The notes beneath the pieces were generated by a model. That model had not been told where the DNA came from, did not search any database, and was given only the letters and a program-made list of their open reading frames with translations. A stretch of DNA of 64,000 nucleotides from Zygaena filipendulae (Eukaryota; Arthropoda; Insecta; Lepidoptera; Zygaenidae), in assembly GCA_907165275.2 (NCBI GenBank), contig OU015672.1:2276501-2340500 (forward strand). Reading direction: 5' to 3'. A program made the position numbers and the translations under genes. Positions within the stretch are counted from its first letter, which is position 1; the number at the start of each line of letters is the position of its first letter. Positions 45,006-59,100 of the stretch are shown in pieces.

Positions 45006-46239
45006 TTTAACAAAAAAAAGACAAATTATTTTAAGCGGGAACTCAAAGTATCGGCAAACGGCTAGTCAATAAGTTCGCCAAAAATAATAAAAATATTTCA
45101 TGTTAAAAACAAATGTTTTTTGTATTGTACTGTGTGTTTTTTCACAATTAATCTCACCGACGCTTGGGATTTGAATGTAATTAATTTCAGAAATAAAAAA
45201 TGTTTGTCTTGGTTGTATGGACTGAGATTCTTTTGCCATTCTTGAAAGGAGTAAATACTCAAAAACTAAATCTCAAAACTTTTTGGTTTTACAATAATAA
45301 CTTAGCGTAACTTAGCATCGCTCGACTGCTTACTACTAGGCATGGGCTAAACGTGTCCGACCAAGGATTGGATATGTCACGTGTCCTTCCAGTAAAAGAT
45401 GTTTCCGGATAGCATATCCATATCCGCATCTCACCAATGCATTTCGATGTAAATAACTTCAGAAGAAGAAAAATACTGCTGACTTGGCTGTATGGACTTA
45501 TCTTCCTTTGCCTTCCCCATTGGGGTAAAAAAAAAATGTACAGGCTGTATGGACCTAGAATCCCTTGCCTTTCCCGCAAGGGGAGAATTATATATCACAA
45601 AAAAATGTCTGTTTCCTCATCGCCAGATTCAAAATAAATCTATGTTGTAAGGCGGGATGTCAATCTTATTTAAACGTAATTATTGTAATTTATTTGACTG
45701 TTGCCAAATTAATAATAATTATAATATCTGTATATTAGTTTGTTGTCATTTATTAGTTTTTAGTCCAATATACCTAAACCTACCTATAATTTACATTAAT
45801 AAACCATGATACGGTTTTTGAACACACAGTACACACTACAATCACAGTTATTAATTTTAAAATTTAAATACTATACAATACACTTACTAGCTAACAAGAA
45901 ACTCGCAAGCTAGTTGGTGTCAAAATAATTTGTATGGAATTTACTAGCTCTTCTGTCGCTTTAAAGCTAAGTTCGATCCATAAACGAAAGGGTGCGGTTA
46001 CTGCGTATATTTTTAAAGCGCTTTTTTGCTGCTTAAAAGACCTCGTCTTGAGCACGTGCTCCGTCTCACATAATGCGTAGAAACTAGAAAGAAACGAATA
46101 CCTACCAACGTAGATGGAGAATGAATGTTCATTCATGAATGTTCATTCTCCGTCTACGCCTACCAAGTACCAATCTCTCGTAAGTCGTGGGTGGTCGTAG
46201 CCACTCGTGGTGACTCGTGACTTGTACCTATTCCAACTC

Positions 46240-46505
46240 TTTCCGCTAGGAGTCGGTTCGGTCCACTTCGGTACCTACTCGGTTCGGGAGTCGGTCGGCT
46301 TCGGACTCGGAGTTGCCGAAGTTGGTTGGATATGGGATATGTCGCGGCGTTATCATTCCGTAGTGATTACCTTCTCTCTGATCATTCCAACTCCTTCCGC
46401 TCGGCTCCGATCGGCGCTCGGTTCGGTTGGTCTCGGAGTGGTCGGAGTTGGTTGGATATGTGCTTTAGTTATTCTTCTGAGGATATGGGATATGTTTAAT
46501 ATTTG
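46240..46505. repeat. Diverged tandem duplication with a 21-bp insertion
   Basis: Two units share TTCCGCT, TCGGTTCGGT and GGAGTTGGTTGGATATG: the first about 46236-46345, the second about 46389-46462. Between them is the 21-base motif at 46360-46380, flanked by direct repeats ATCATTCC. Confidence 0.55.
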
Positions 46506-47100
46506 ACAAGTGAAGGAGTTGTAACAACTCTGCTTCGGGATACGGATCCAAAGATATATACGGGTCCGGAGTTACCCATGTCTACTTACTACAGTATTGT
46601 GATGATATTCCCGAAAGAAGATCTTATCATCATAAAGTTTATTAAAAATAAAAGTATTTAGAACACAAAAAAAAAATATTACAAACGGAGGTTTTTAAAT
46701 TTCACTGGCAACTCTGAACTTTTTTCCATAGACAACTAATGTGGCGTCGTTCGCTCGTGTTTACGAATATTTTCTCTTTTCTTGAAAAGCATACGAATTA
46801 ACTTGCGTTTTTGCATCTTTTTTTATTATTTACGGCCGTAAATCTGCTGATTTACGATATTTAATCAAAGTATTGTAACAATACATTTTAGATAATATAA
46901 CCAGCTTATATGTTTTGTTGCCCAGAAGGCAAGTGTTTTTTCCGAGACACTAAAAGCGGGAAATCGTCCTAGTGACGCGCACAAACGTTGATAATTGTGT
47001 CGTGATTACGGCTACAAAGTGATATAACATTGTGTTATGTGGTCAATAATAGTTTTATAGGGAGTGATTTTATTTATGTATTGAATAGATTTAGTTGACG

Positions 47101-50100
47101 ATGTCGGACGAAATGGCGGTGAACGATACTGCCACGGGTGAGGAGAGCAATGCTAACTGTGATAATGCGGAGGACGTGGGCCCCGCGGAGACGATAGAGG
47201 CAATTGCGGAGGCTGCAAGTAGACCAACAACCGACGAAGAACTCAATTCGATGGAAGGTAAAATTCCTTTTGACATAACCTCTAATTTAGTTTGATGACA
47301 TAGTTAGCTTTCATGAATTGAATTTACTCATTGTTAAACAAAGAAATCCGCCCATGAATAAACCTTGATTGATCTTAAAATGGGAACTTCAATTTATTCG
47401 ATATCTAGTTGTTTCCCTGGTCTCACTTTTTTCAAGTTCAGAATATCCTTGGGAATACTTCAGACTGAGATAAAAAGTAACTTTTGAGTTTATCGAAAAC
47501 ATATTTTAACTGAGTGCTAAATGTCATTCAGATCTGTTCTGCCTGTTCCGTGTTAAAGTCTGCTTGAATCTTTTTCAGATTGAGTGTGATTTGAGTTGTC
47601 AATTAATAGACGATGACACAAAGGTTTTTGCTTAAATTATTTGCTATGATTTGCCTGTGGTAGCGTGTTGATATAATTTTTACCTCTTATTCATAGGGTG
47701 GATGTTCGACCCTTACATACATATGTATAGTAGATAAGAAATGGGTGTGGAGTAAAGGCGCAGAGCTCTTTTGGTAATATATCACACACACATCGTGAGT
47801 GTTAGGCCTGTGCACCACATTCATGGTAGTTTAAAGAGTAATCAAATTATCACCCATTTGAATGTCTAGTAAGTGCAGGGGCTCTTAATGCCTGTGTGAT
47901 TTATTTATTACTAGCTGTGCCTCGCAGATGCACCCGCAGTAATTTCAGAGTTCCCCCGGGGGTATTCCGGGATAAAAAGTACCCAATGTCCTTCTCTGTA
48001 CCCCTGCCAAATTTCATCCAAATCCATTGAGCTGTTTTTGCGTGATTGAGTAACAAACATCCACACTTTTCCATTTATAATATTAGTAGGATTACTACTA
48101 CTATTATTATTGAAACTAAATATCTTCAAATGTTTTATAATGGAGCAGGGAACATATTCATGCATACATGCACTGCATAAACTATTGTATGGGAAAAGTG
48201 GGTCACATGACTTTAATCTATGACTTAGTCACAGCTGCCAAAGGACCTTCTTTCCTTATCTCTACTCCCTTGCAAGGTAGTTATTTATACAAGTCATGAT
48301 GCTTATAATATACCTTATCATCATGCATGTTTCTTATGCTGTGTACTCAAGCTATTAGTACAACTATCTTGTTCAACTTAAAAAGTATAAAAAGTGTATC
48401 ATAACAAACTAATTCACTATGTAGATTAATAACATGGAGAAAAAACAAATTATTTTTAGTATAAGCTGGTCCAGTGGTTTCACCTGCAGTAATTCTGGAG
48501 TTCTCGTAGGAATTTCGTAATAAAAAGTACCCTATGTCCTTCTCTGTAACTCTGAAAACGTGTATGCAAAATTTCATGATGATCAGTTTTTTTTTTTAAT
48601 TTATTTATTTGGGTTACCAAACAATTGCACACAAAATATTACTTAATCAAGCTTACAAAATAGTTATAATTCTATGTGCAACTAGCACCGGTAACCACAG
48701 ATTACTTAAATAGTAGTTTTAATGCTATGCGCTGTGCCTACTAAAATATGAAATAAAATATCAACCACTGGTGCAGTGACTGATATATTCTAAGTGTAAA
48801 AGTAAGTTTGTGTGTCTGTCTGTCTGTTTATTATACACTGTTAGGGATTGATTATTATTATATAATTTAATTATACTATTTTTCCCAATGCTGCTATTAG
48901 TCTTTTTTTAAACTCGCTTACGCTTACGTACATTTCTATATCGCTAAAGTAATTATTAAAAGATTGAGTGATACGATACATTGGTGAATGTTTTCCTGCA
49001 TTAGTTCGACAGGCTTTAGTGGAAAATAATTTGTGATCTCTGCGAACATGGAAATTACGTGGTACATTGAAATATAGTTCATTATTAAGAGGAATTATTA
49101 ACTGTTACATATATCATACAAAAAAAGTGATTGTAACTGAAGACGTCTGTTTTGAAGGCTCAATAAATTAAAGTTTTTTAACAGTTAAGGTATGAAAGTG
49201 TAACAAACAAACTCACTTTCAAATTTATAATAAGGATTTCAACCAAGTTATACAAAAGTTGGACAAATTATACATATCTAAACCTTCCTTGAATCACTAT
49301 CTATTGGTGACAAACACATGAAAATCCTTTCAGTTATCACAAGTTAAGTTTTTATCACAAACAGACAGACAAACAGATGAAACGGAGGACTTTGTTTTAT
49401 TATATGTAAGGATTGTACTCCAGATGCAAACTGAAAAAACTGCATAATAAATAATTTAATTTAAGGGACCTACCGGAGTTAATTGAACTAATTTTTTAAT
49501 TGCTATATTTAATTCAAATGTCTTGTTATTCTTTAGCTGAATCACAAGACCCGGCAGTTCAATTTGAAATTAAGACAGAAGTAGAACCTGTCAGTGAAGC
49601 AGAAGATAAACCTAAAAACCAAACAGAAATAAAAGCCACAATTGAATCAGAACTTAAATCTGAATCCATATTAGAAGCTCAGGCAGAACTTAAGATGGAT
49701 GTAGATGCTGAACCTGAAACAGGGGCTGAAACAAAAATACATGAACCCAAAGTTGAAATGTTCTGTGTTGAAAATCATGATCTCCCAGCTCCAGCAGAAA
49801 CAGAACCAGAAATAAGTGGTGATCAAACACCTCGAATGGAAGAGACTAACGAGACGTGCGACATTAAGCGGCAAGAATCTGAAACATTTAGTGACCAAAA
49901 CGATGAAGAGTTCATAGGGTTTGAAAAGGCTGACCCAAACGACTCCACCTTGGAATACAGTCGTGTTTTGGGTGAGTAAAGAGTGACAACATCAACACTC
50001 ACTTGACCTGGGCCTTATTCTCTATGACCAACAATATTCCTTGCCCATAACGCGTGTCCTAAAAACACAATTCCAATCGTTCCAGATGACAAAATATTAG

Positions 50101-53100
50101 AAATAAAATAAATATTCTGTATACCATAACACACATTGAAAATGTATTTTTTTAAAGTTAAACTTCTTTGATCGCGAGGAAAAAACAATTTTTGTTGCTT
50201 CTTATCTTAACACTTAACACAAGTTATGGTCATAGTGAATAAGGACCCTGAAATCTTTGGTTTGATTTCCGGACCTCGCGTCAGGTGTTTAATATTTATG
50301 TATTTGTAAAAAAGCTTTAAATAATTTTAATATAATATATGTTTATTTTACAAATGGTATTTACTACTTGCCCATATATTCACTAACGTTAATTTTTTTT
50401 TATCTAACAGAGCGCATGGAAGCCGAGGTGCAAGCTGCCAGCGAGAGCTTCACCCGGGTGCGCAGCGTGACCGCCACCCCGCCCGCGGTTCGCGCCGTTA
50501 AGAGGCCGCGCCAGGACACCGGTATGAGTCCCAGTGGGCATGGTCATAGAGTACGCTCATGCTATGGGAAATGGGGTAGCTAGACTTTGTTTCTTATTTT
50601 CTTTACCATCTACCATCTTTGTCGATGTTTACATGCCAGTGTTGAGGATAGCGGTCAGTGTAAAAATCAAACGAGAGATTCATGACTTTCAAGATAGTCA
50701 GTTTGTGTGTTGGAGGTATGCAAAAGGACACGTGGTATTTTTACTATTCTTTATCGGGAACAGCTAGTATTTATTAATTCTTCGCAATCGAAAAACATAT
50801 TTACATTCAGTCTCAACTACCAAGATACCGCTGCTACGAATTTTAAGAATTTTTATTTTATCAACTTGTTTAGATGGATCCAGGCCTTCATCTGGGCTAT
50901 CGTCGAGATCCGACGACGATGGAATGTCTGGTGCTGACGTAAGTATTCGAATAAAAAAAAACTTACTATTTTCTTTTTTGAAGAAGCAAAGAAAAAATAA
51001 CTTACACTTTGATAAATTTTAATTTCCGGTTTTATGAATCCATCGTTTTTACGATGGTTCTGACTTTAGAGGTAGGCTGCACAAAATCCAATTTTGTGCA
51101 CAAGTGCATTAACGTATATACTCATAAATGTCTAAATGTATCTATATTAAGGCAAAGAAAATGGGCCATACAGCCAAACAATAAGAAGTTCATAGATAGA
51201 ATTTGATATTTTACATTTATTTGCCTTATGTTTTTTTAAGACACATTTGTAAATACCGATAATATGCCGGTAAAAACAATTTCCTCCAGTATTCAAAAAA
51301 CTAATTTTACTTTGAATTTTAATTAAATAAATGTTATGTTAAACTACTGTTTTATTTCCTCGCAATCAAAGTGAAAAGCAGAGTTTATAACTCGTCCACA
51401 AAACCATTTTACTCTCGACATTAGGTAATATCATATATATGCTAAAAGTCTCGCATAGAATGGATCGTTTTGTGCACTTGTTGTAAAATCTACCAACCGA
51501 ACACTGGTAGCGGAAATACTGTTGATCAATCTTCGGTGGGGAACAAGCCCCTATTTTTCTCTCAGGGTTGTAATAATCTCTCGCGCAGGGGGCGAGCGGC
51601 GCGGGCGGCGGCGGGCGGGCGCGGCGGCCGGCCACGGCGCTGCTGCTGGTGCCGCTGGAGCGCGGCTGGAAGCGCGAGCTGGTGCACCGCGCCACGCTCG
51701 ACTCGCACCTGAGGCGCAACGCCGACATATACTACTACACGCCCGCCGGCAAGAAGCTGCGCTCCATGAGGGAGGTCAGTCTGGCCACTCACCACCACAC
51801 AACACGAACATATTCAGGAACGTCATCATCGCACTCAGGATGCGTCAGGAACATATTGACTGATAAATAAATGCTTTTTGCTCCAGATATCTGAACATCT
51901 GTCTGGCACTGGACTCTCTATGGACAACTTCTCGTTCTTCAAAGAACCGCTCGGCCTCGATGACCCCGAAAAGGAAATTATCCGGTAAGCTATAGTAAAA
52001 CCCAATTTCACAAGCTTAGTTGGTTTAAAGTCACTGATCATTTGAGAGAATAAGGCTAACACTGTCGCAGCAGACAAGGAAAGCGATGCTACTTTTTAAA
52101 ACGAAAATGCTAAAGTTTTTTAAATTTGTGATGTTGAAGGGGGTAATCTCTGGATCTACTGAACCGATTTCGAAAATTCTTTCACTTATAGGAAGCTACG
52201 GTAGTCCTGAGTGACATGGGTACTTTTAATCCCGAAATTCCCACGGGAACTCTGAAATTACCGCGGGTGACACAGTGCGCCATAGCTAGTATTAGGCGTA
52301 TAATATACATAAGTGTATGAGCGTCCGATGCATGGTCCGCAGCGACGCGAAGATGCAGCGGCGCGTGGAGTCGCCCGTGTCGTCGCCCGCGCCCGCGCCG
52401 CCGCCCGCCGAGGGCAAGCGCGCGACCAAACCCAAGCGCGCCAGCCCCGACCCAGCCGCGACCGCGCCCGCGCCCGCGCCCGCCGCGCCCAAGTCGCCAC
52501 CCACCAAAATAAAGGTACGTACTCAACTAACAGTTGAACTTACTAAACTGACAGTTGAATTTACTAAACTTACAGTAGGACGTACTAAACAATAGGCTAT
52601 TTGCCAGAAATTATTGTTTTTAGTCCGTCCTGATTCATAAACGTATTGAACGTACTTAACTGAAAATTGGACATACTAAAGTTAAACTGACAGTTAAACA
52701 TACTAAAGTAACAGTTGAACGTACTAAACTGACAGTTGAACGTACTAAAGTGACAGTTGTACGTACTAAACTGATAGCTGAACGTACTAAACTGACAGTT
52801 AAACCTACTAAAGTGACAGTTGAACGTACTAAACTGACAGTTGAACGTACTAAAGTGACAGTTGTATGTACTAAACTGACAGTTGAACGTACTAAACTGA
52901 CAGTTAAACCTACTAAAGTGACAGTTGAACGTACTAAACTGACAGTTGAACGTACTAAAGTGACAGTTGTATGTACTAAACTGACAGTTGAACCTACTAA
53001 AGTGACAGTTGAACGTACTAAACTGACAGTTGAAACTAAGTAAATATAATAAAAGTTAAATATATCATAATTTTAAAATGCTTGGTAGATTCCTCTGAAA

Positions 53101-56100
53101 TTTCTTATAGAAATTGTATGTAAATAAATATTGCAATTTTTAAATGCTCTGTAGATTACTCTGAAATTCTGGATACTGAAGTGAAGGCTAATTATAACTA
53201 ATATTATACTATAAATCCGAATGTGAGTTTGTTTCGCTTTTATGCCTTAACTACTTAACCGATCATGAAGTTTTGCATACACGATGGCAGGGTTTCAGAG
53301 GAAGAAAAGGTTTTTTTATCCTGGACCATCAAATAATACAATATGCCAACACTCATAAACTTTTTAAACCACAACCTACTAACAGTAATTGAAACTTGGC
53401 TCACTGGTTTTTAAGCAACAAAGGGGCTTAATTTAAGCTCGTTAGGTACAAAATTATTATTATGATTATTATTTACGAAGTGTATTTGCCGCAGGTGAAA
53501 TCCGTGGGCTCCCGCCTCGCCGGCAACGGCGCGGCGGCGGCCAAGAAGAAGGGCGCGGCCGGGCCCGCCGCGAGCGCGGACAACAACAACAGCGCCGCTT
53601 GGAAGAAGCCGAGGTACGTGTGACGCACGCCGCACTCCACCACCACCACCACCACCACCACCACCACCACCACCACCACCACCACCACCATCCCAATACA
53701 AGGGTGATCAATCGAGTTTATGGATGCAATCAACCCTATTTAAACCCGATTGGGTTTAAACAGGGTTTATGCACAATAAAAGACTGTAATCTCCCAGGTG
53801 TTTACTGACTTTTATCGGGAATACAAACAATAGATTAAGAAATCATGTTACTAACAAAATTATCTAAGTTGGTCCAATGAATAAATAAATTATTATAATT
53901 ATTATTATTAAGCCCAACCGGTTTTAAACTTGGTTGATTGCCCATCTATAATCGAGTTACACCCGTTATAATAATGGATAAATTGTTTTATTGATATTGT
54001 AACATTTTTTACCTATCATAATAAGTATGTATAATATTAAAATGTGCAATTTAATGTAATATTATTATGATCTAATAATAAATTCACAGTTTGATATATT
54101 TTCAATAAGTATATTACTTTTTTTTTTAATTGAAATGGCCGTAGGTGTGGTGTATATGTGATTTTTTTTTACTTAAATTGTAAATTCTGTATGACTTCGA
54201 TTTTATAGAACTTCGTATATAGAATTTACGTTATGAATTAGCAAGATTAGTTGCATAAATAACAGCTGTTGAGTGCTTGGTTATTTTAAGGATTATAAAA
54301 TAAAATAGATTTTAAGACCATCGAAGAATTACATGAATACGGAAGACAGCACCTTACCTTTTTTTTGGTTTTTTACACAAGATTGAAAATAAGAAAAGAG
54401 AACAGTTTATTTCCTTCAAAAATTCAAAGTTTATGGAACCATATGGCATTACGAAATTCGTTGAAAATGGGGGGCGATTGACACAGTGCAGTCGCCCCTT
54501 AATATCGGGTACTGTACTGTAATGAGCGAGAGGCGAGTGTAGTGTCGTGTGCGGGGCAGGCAGCCGCCCCCTGGCGCCCCCGCGCCGCCCCCCGCCGCCC
54601 CCGCGTCGCCCCCGCCGCCGCCCGCGCCCGCGCACCCGCCGCCCCACCCCCCGCCGCCGCTGCAGAGCCGCCCGCCCGCGTCCCTCCCCTCGCCGGATGC
54701 ACAGGTATGCAATAATACTCTGAGTGATTCACTTGATCTGGTAAATAGCGGACCTGGCACTACGCCGGATGACGCGGGTTCGATCCCCGTATCAGGATAA
54801 AAATGTGATGAATATTTGAGTTTACTTTGGGTGTGCGTGTTTAAGTATATAGTGTGTATGTGTATCATAGCACACATACAAAACTGCCACTGCGAAACAT
54901 CCAAAACAGCACTGTAGAACATAACTAAAACAACTTCTATGTTTTTTATATGACAAAAAAGAAATAACAATAGAATGGACATATTAGATTCCCGCCAAAA
55001 AACCCCGCCTCGTGTCGTGTCGATAAATGGGGTTGATGACTACTTTTTAAAATAAAAATTCTAATTAGTCCATCAGTTAGAAAATTAAAAAAAACAATAG
55101 ACACGTATATTTAGCTTTTTTAAATAAATTAAAATATACAGAGATAAAGCGTATTAAAGTTTAGGGCGAGTGGGTCTTGACGTCTGTAATCGATTAAACC
55201 ACCATACAAACTGTCCGAAATTTCAACTCAATGTATCGCCGTTATTTTTTGATTACGTAAAAAATAAAAAATACGTGTCCAATATTTTTTATTAATCTAC
55301 AAGACGGACTAAACACAAAAAAATAGTCAACATGCCCATTGCAATTTCAAACGACTATGCTAATAAAGATAATTAAACTGGCTGAATGCATTATTTGAGT
55401 GAAAGTCCAAAAGAAAAAAAAAAAAAGTCAATGTGCGTACAGTCGCGGCGGCAAGTGCTGCAGCCGTGCTCGATGGCGTGCGGGCGCGGCGCCGGCGCGG
55501 TGCCCTCGCTCGCGTGCGCCGCCTGCCTCTGCCTGTACCACCCGGCCTGCGCCGGCCTGAGGGAGCTGCCCGCCGGGGAATTCTTCTGCAAGGTACTTAA
55601 CTACACTAATTACTATGAATGACGTAAATATATAGTTCGCTTCACTTCTTTAATTTTGGCTTCTAGAGTATTTTGATCACAACAATGCCGCCAATGTCAA
55701 GTTGTGGGAAGTTTAATAAATATCCCAGGTGTAATTTAGAAGTTCAAACATAAGACACTTTATTGTATTTGTTGAAAATGTTTTTTTTTTATGTCTATTT
55801 TAATTTGTTCTTTTTTTCGACGACGATCACAATCTAGAACCAAGCTAGTGACGTTATAATAAGAAAACCTCAACTCTGGTGATTTTTTTTTCTCTATGCA
55901 ATAGTGCTTAATTTGGAATTTTGTAGGCATTTTTTTTGTCATAGAACTGTCGCAAGCCGAGCCCCCCGCCGCTGGAGCCGCCGCCGCTGACGCACAAGTC
56001 GGGCGTGACGACGGCCAGCGGCGCGCCGGGGCTGGCTCCCAAGCCGGTGCCGGTGCCGATACCGGTGCCGGTGCCGGTTCCGGTGCCTAGGAGAATACCG

Positions 56101-59100
56101 GGACCGGTGCCCGCAACCGCCGCCACGCCCAAGGGCCGCTCCGACAAACGCGTGCTGCTCCGAATGAAGGTATGGAAAACATGCGAGATACCTGGATCCC
56201 AAGTTCTATCGACGTTCTTCAGTTGCTTTAAAAGTAATTTTTTTATGTTTTTTTGATACTTCTTGAATTCAATTTGGTTGACACTGTTCGGCTGCGTTCC
56301 GAAACTACACATTTCGTGTGATCTCGTGATTTCGGTGGAAAAGAAGTAAGGATGTCGTGTGCTCTCCAGTGTGATATGTTTCCGAAGAACGTTTTTGTAG
56401 CTCGCTGAGAGTGTGTTGAGTGTGACTATTTTATTGGGTGGTTTTTCGGCACACCAGTGTGTACCATTACATGTTTCCGAACGACCAGGCACACACGAGA
56501 TTTCCCACCAAGCACAAACATGAGTTTCGGAACGACTAGTGTGAGTCCGTGTCCATATGAATGTTATTTCGGAATGCAGGTTTTATTGTGAAACACGGTG
56601 TTTTACTGTCGTTACCACAGAGCAAATAAATAACTAGAGAGGACAATGAGGACATGTAGGCGAGGGAGGCGCGCCAGCGTTCGTTGCAAAGGAAGTTAGA
56701 GCAAATGCTCCAGCTTGCAAAAAACTTCTTTTGCTGCCATCCCAAGTATATTTACCACAATATTCCCAAAACTGTGAATTGTTAAAACAGTGTCTAAGTA
56801 AAAACATAACTATAAAGCGTTTAATACATTTCTTTACGTTAATGAATGTTTTTGTGCGCGATGAATAGTTTTGTGTGTGCGAAAATCACCCGGCGACACT
56901 GCAAGTTTTCGTTTGTTTTCATACTAAACTAAGTTGGTGTCCCTTCTACCTGTTATTTTCTGTTTTTTGGTCGTCACCGCAGGTGTCTGGCGGCGGGCCG
57001 CACGGCCAGCGCGTGTGGGCGGTGACGCAGCCGCCCGCCGCGCCCGCGCCCGCGCCGCCCCGCCGCACGCCCTCGCCCGCCCCCGCCCCCGCCGCCGCCC
57101 CCGCCCCGGCTCCGACCCCCGCCCCCGCTGCCGCCCCCGCGCCGGCGCCCGTGGCCGCGTCGACGCCGGTCCCGGGGCGGGTGCGCGCCGCGCCGCCGCC
57201 CCGCGCGCCGCAGCCGCCGCGCCGCCCGCAGCTGCAGTCGCTGGGCAGCATCAACGGGCGCAGGTTCATCATAGTGCGCCGCCCCATTGTGCACGACGCG
57301 AACAAACAGTAAGATAACATAATTTATATGCATCGTGAATGGATAATATTGTTTTTGCTTAATTGTCTGTTTCCAGTAATCAAACCCCTTACCCAAGTTG
57401 ACAATCTTAAAAAAAAACTAACGCAATCTTTATGTCACGCACGTAGTCAAGCGAAACTGGACTTTTAATTGGGCGATTTTACGTGACCACCTGTTATGAC
57501 GATTCGTTCCTTATATTTCTATGCGTTAACGATTACAGATTGTCAACTTGACTAAGGGGGCAGGTTTGTAAGGAAAACTGTCCCCCTTTTTATAAGCCCT
57601 TTTCTCCTTAGCGTTTATTTTTCTATTTATTTTCTTCCTTTCGCTGATTGTACGGCGAGTGTTTTAGAACTTTGTCCGAAGGTGACTTAACATTGTTTGT
57701 TTCAGATAACAGCGGCAGATTTTTACTGTTAGATTCATAACAGGAACACATACATGGTGATGACGCTTGCGATTAAGTAACGACGCTGGAGGGTTACTTT
57801 AACGATCAGCCAGCTGTTGTTTTGATTAGCTCGGCCCCTGTATCATAAAATTTGTCACTAAAGAGTAAAGACACACACATACACACACACACACACACCT
57901 GTCATCACTAATGGATCACTATTATGCAAATCCCATCAAATTTATACTACGACAACCGCTTTCAATTGGTTGGCGAAACAAACAAATATTTTATTGACCT
58001 CCATTCTGTTCTAGTTTCCTCCAAAAAAGTCTTCGTCTGTTATGATACTGCATTTGAAATCGGCAAATTTGTATAGGTACCTAACCTACGTCAGACCTGG
58101 CGCAGTCCGCACTCATTCAATTAAACTCGAACCGAAAGTCAACCGGTCCCGGCCCACGGTACAAGCTGAAATAATCCCGGAATTCACACGCGGTAACTCC
58201 GAAATTACCGCGGGTGAAATCGCGGGGCACAGCTAGTATTGTATAATTCGCCCTTTTACAAATGACCGATATTTTGTATAATGCCGAATACAGCAAATTC
58301 GTTGTGATCTATAGATGGAAACAGTTCTACTTGTGGTCACAAGCCATACCTGTGGAGCTAGGATGCGCAACATGATAAAATTTTATCGAGCCATTTTATC
58401 GATTCTCGTCGACATAATATATCGTTTTGTCTACCAGTGGTAAAAAATGTTTAACCGAATCTAGTCTTAACTCAATACCCCACTACTGCACTTTTTTGCT
58501 TGGACACCCACAAATATTTGTCGTGTCGACAATTTTATCTTTCGTTCGATAAACATATCATGTTGCGCATCCTAGCTCCGCTGATCTGATAGAGCACGAC
58601 GAGATGATCGCAAAAATTAAAATTAACGGCATTTTCTGCCAACGGCATAATACGAAATGCCAGCTCTTTGTAAACGGACGAATTGTATGATTTACCGAAT
58701 CACTTGTCTATATATATATAAAAATGAATCCCTATTTCCCTTGGTCACGGCATCACGAGTGAACGGCTCGACCTATAATTCTTTTTTTGTGTTTGTTATT
58801 GTAACGTGAAGAAGAATATGAAAGAAGTTTGAAGTTCCTGCGGGGATTCCGAAACTCACGCGGGTGAATCTCCGCAATATTGACGGGACTTTCACTGCTT
58901 ATGTTATAAAGAGTAAATCAGGCTACTTATGATGGTGAAGATATGTTAAATGTTGACTCGGCACACGAGCTGCGTTAAATTAAAGTCTTGTCCTGCAATT
59001 TTTGCGTGATGCGCGTTCAAACACACGGATAAATTTAATAAATGTCCAAAAATGAATATAATGTCAGGATGAGTCATTTATATTGGACCCCCCTCTCCCC

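Larger units (their letters stand above)
43870..47100. other. Intergenic DNA between DDX27 and the MBD/F-box gene
   Basis: Mostly repeats: the CAGAGAGAAGG motif cluster (44374-44500), an inverted copy of the hairpin repeat (44500-45005), another partial copy (45425-45545) and a diverged tandem duplication (46240-46505). The stretch 46700-47100, with scattered GC-rich patches, probably holds the promoter and 5' UTR of the next gene. No further protein-coding gene is supported. Confidence 0.5.

Noticed and set aside
52750..53043. 97-codon VERTKLT repeat protein as a separate gene
   Set aside because: It is an in-frame reading of the 21-bp intronic minisatellite, with no start context or splice support.
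53411..53808. Poly-Trp, poly-Val and poly-His ORFs
   Set aside because: Produced by the (CAC)18 microsatellite.
54354..54982. Gly/Arg-rich minus-strand ORFs
   Set aside because: Antisense of the Pro/Ala-rich exon 9; the plus strand fits the gene in phase.
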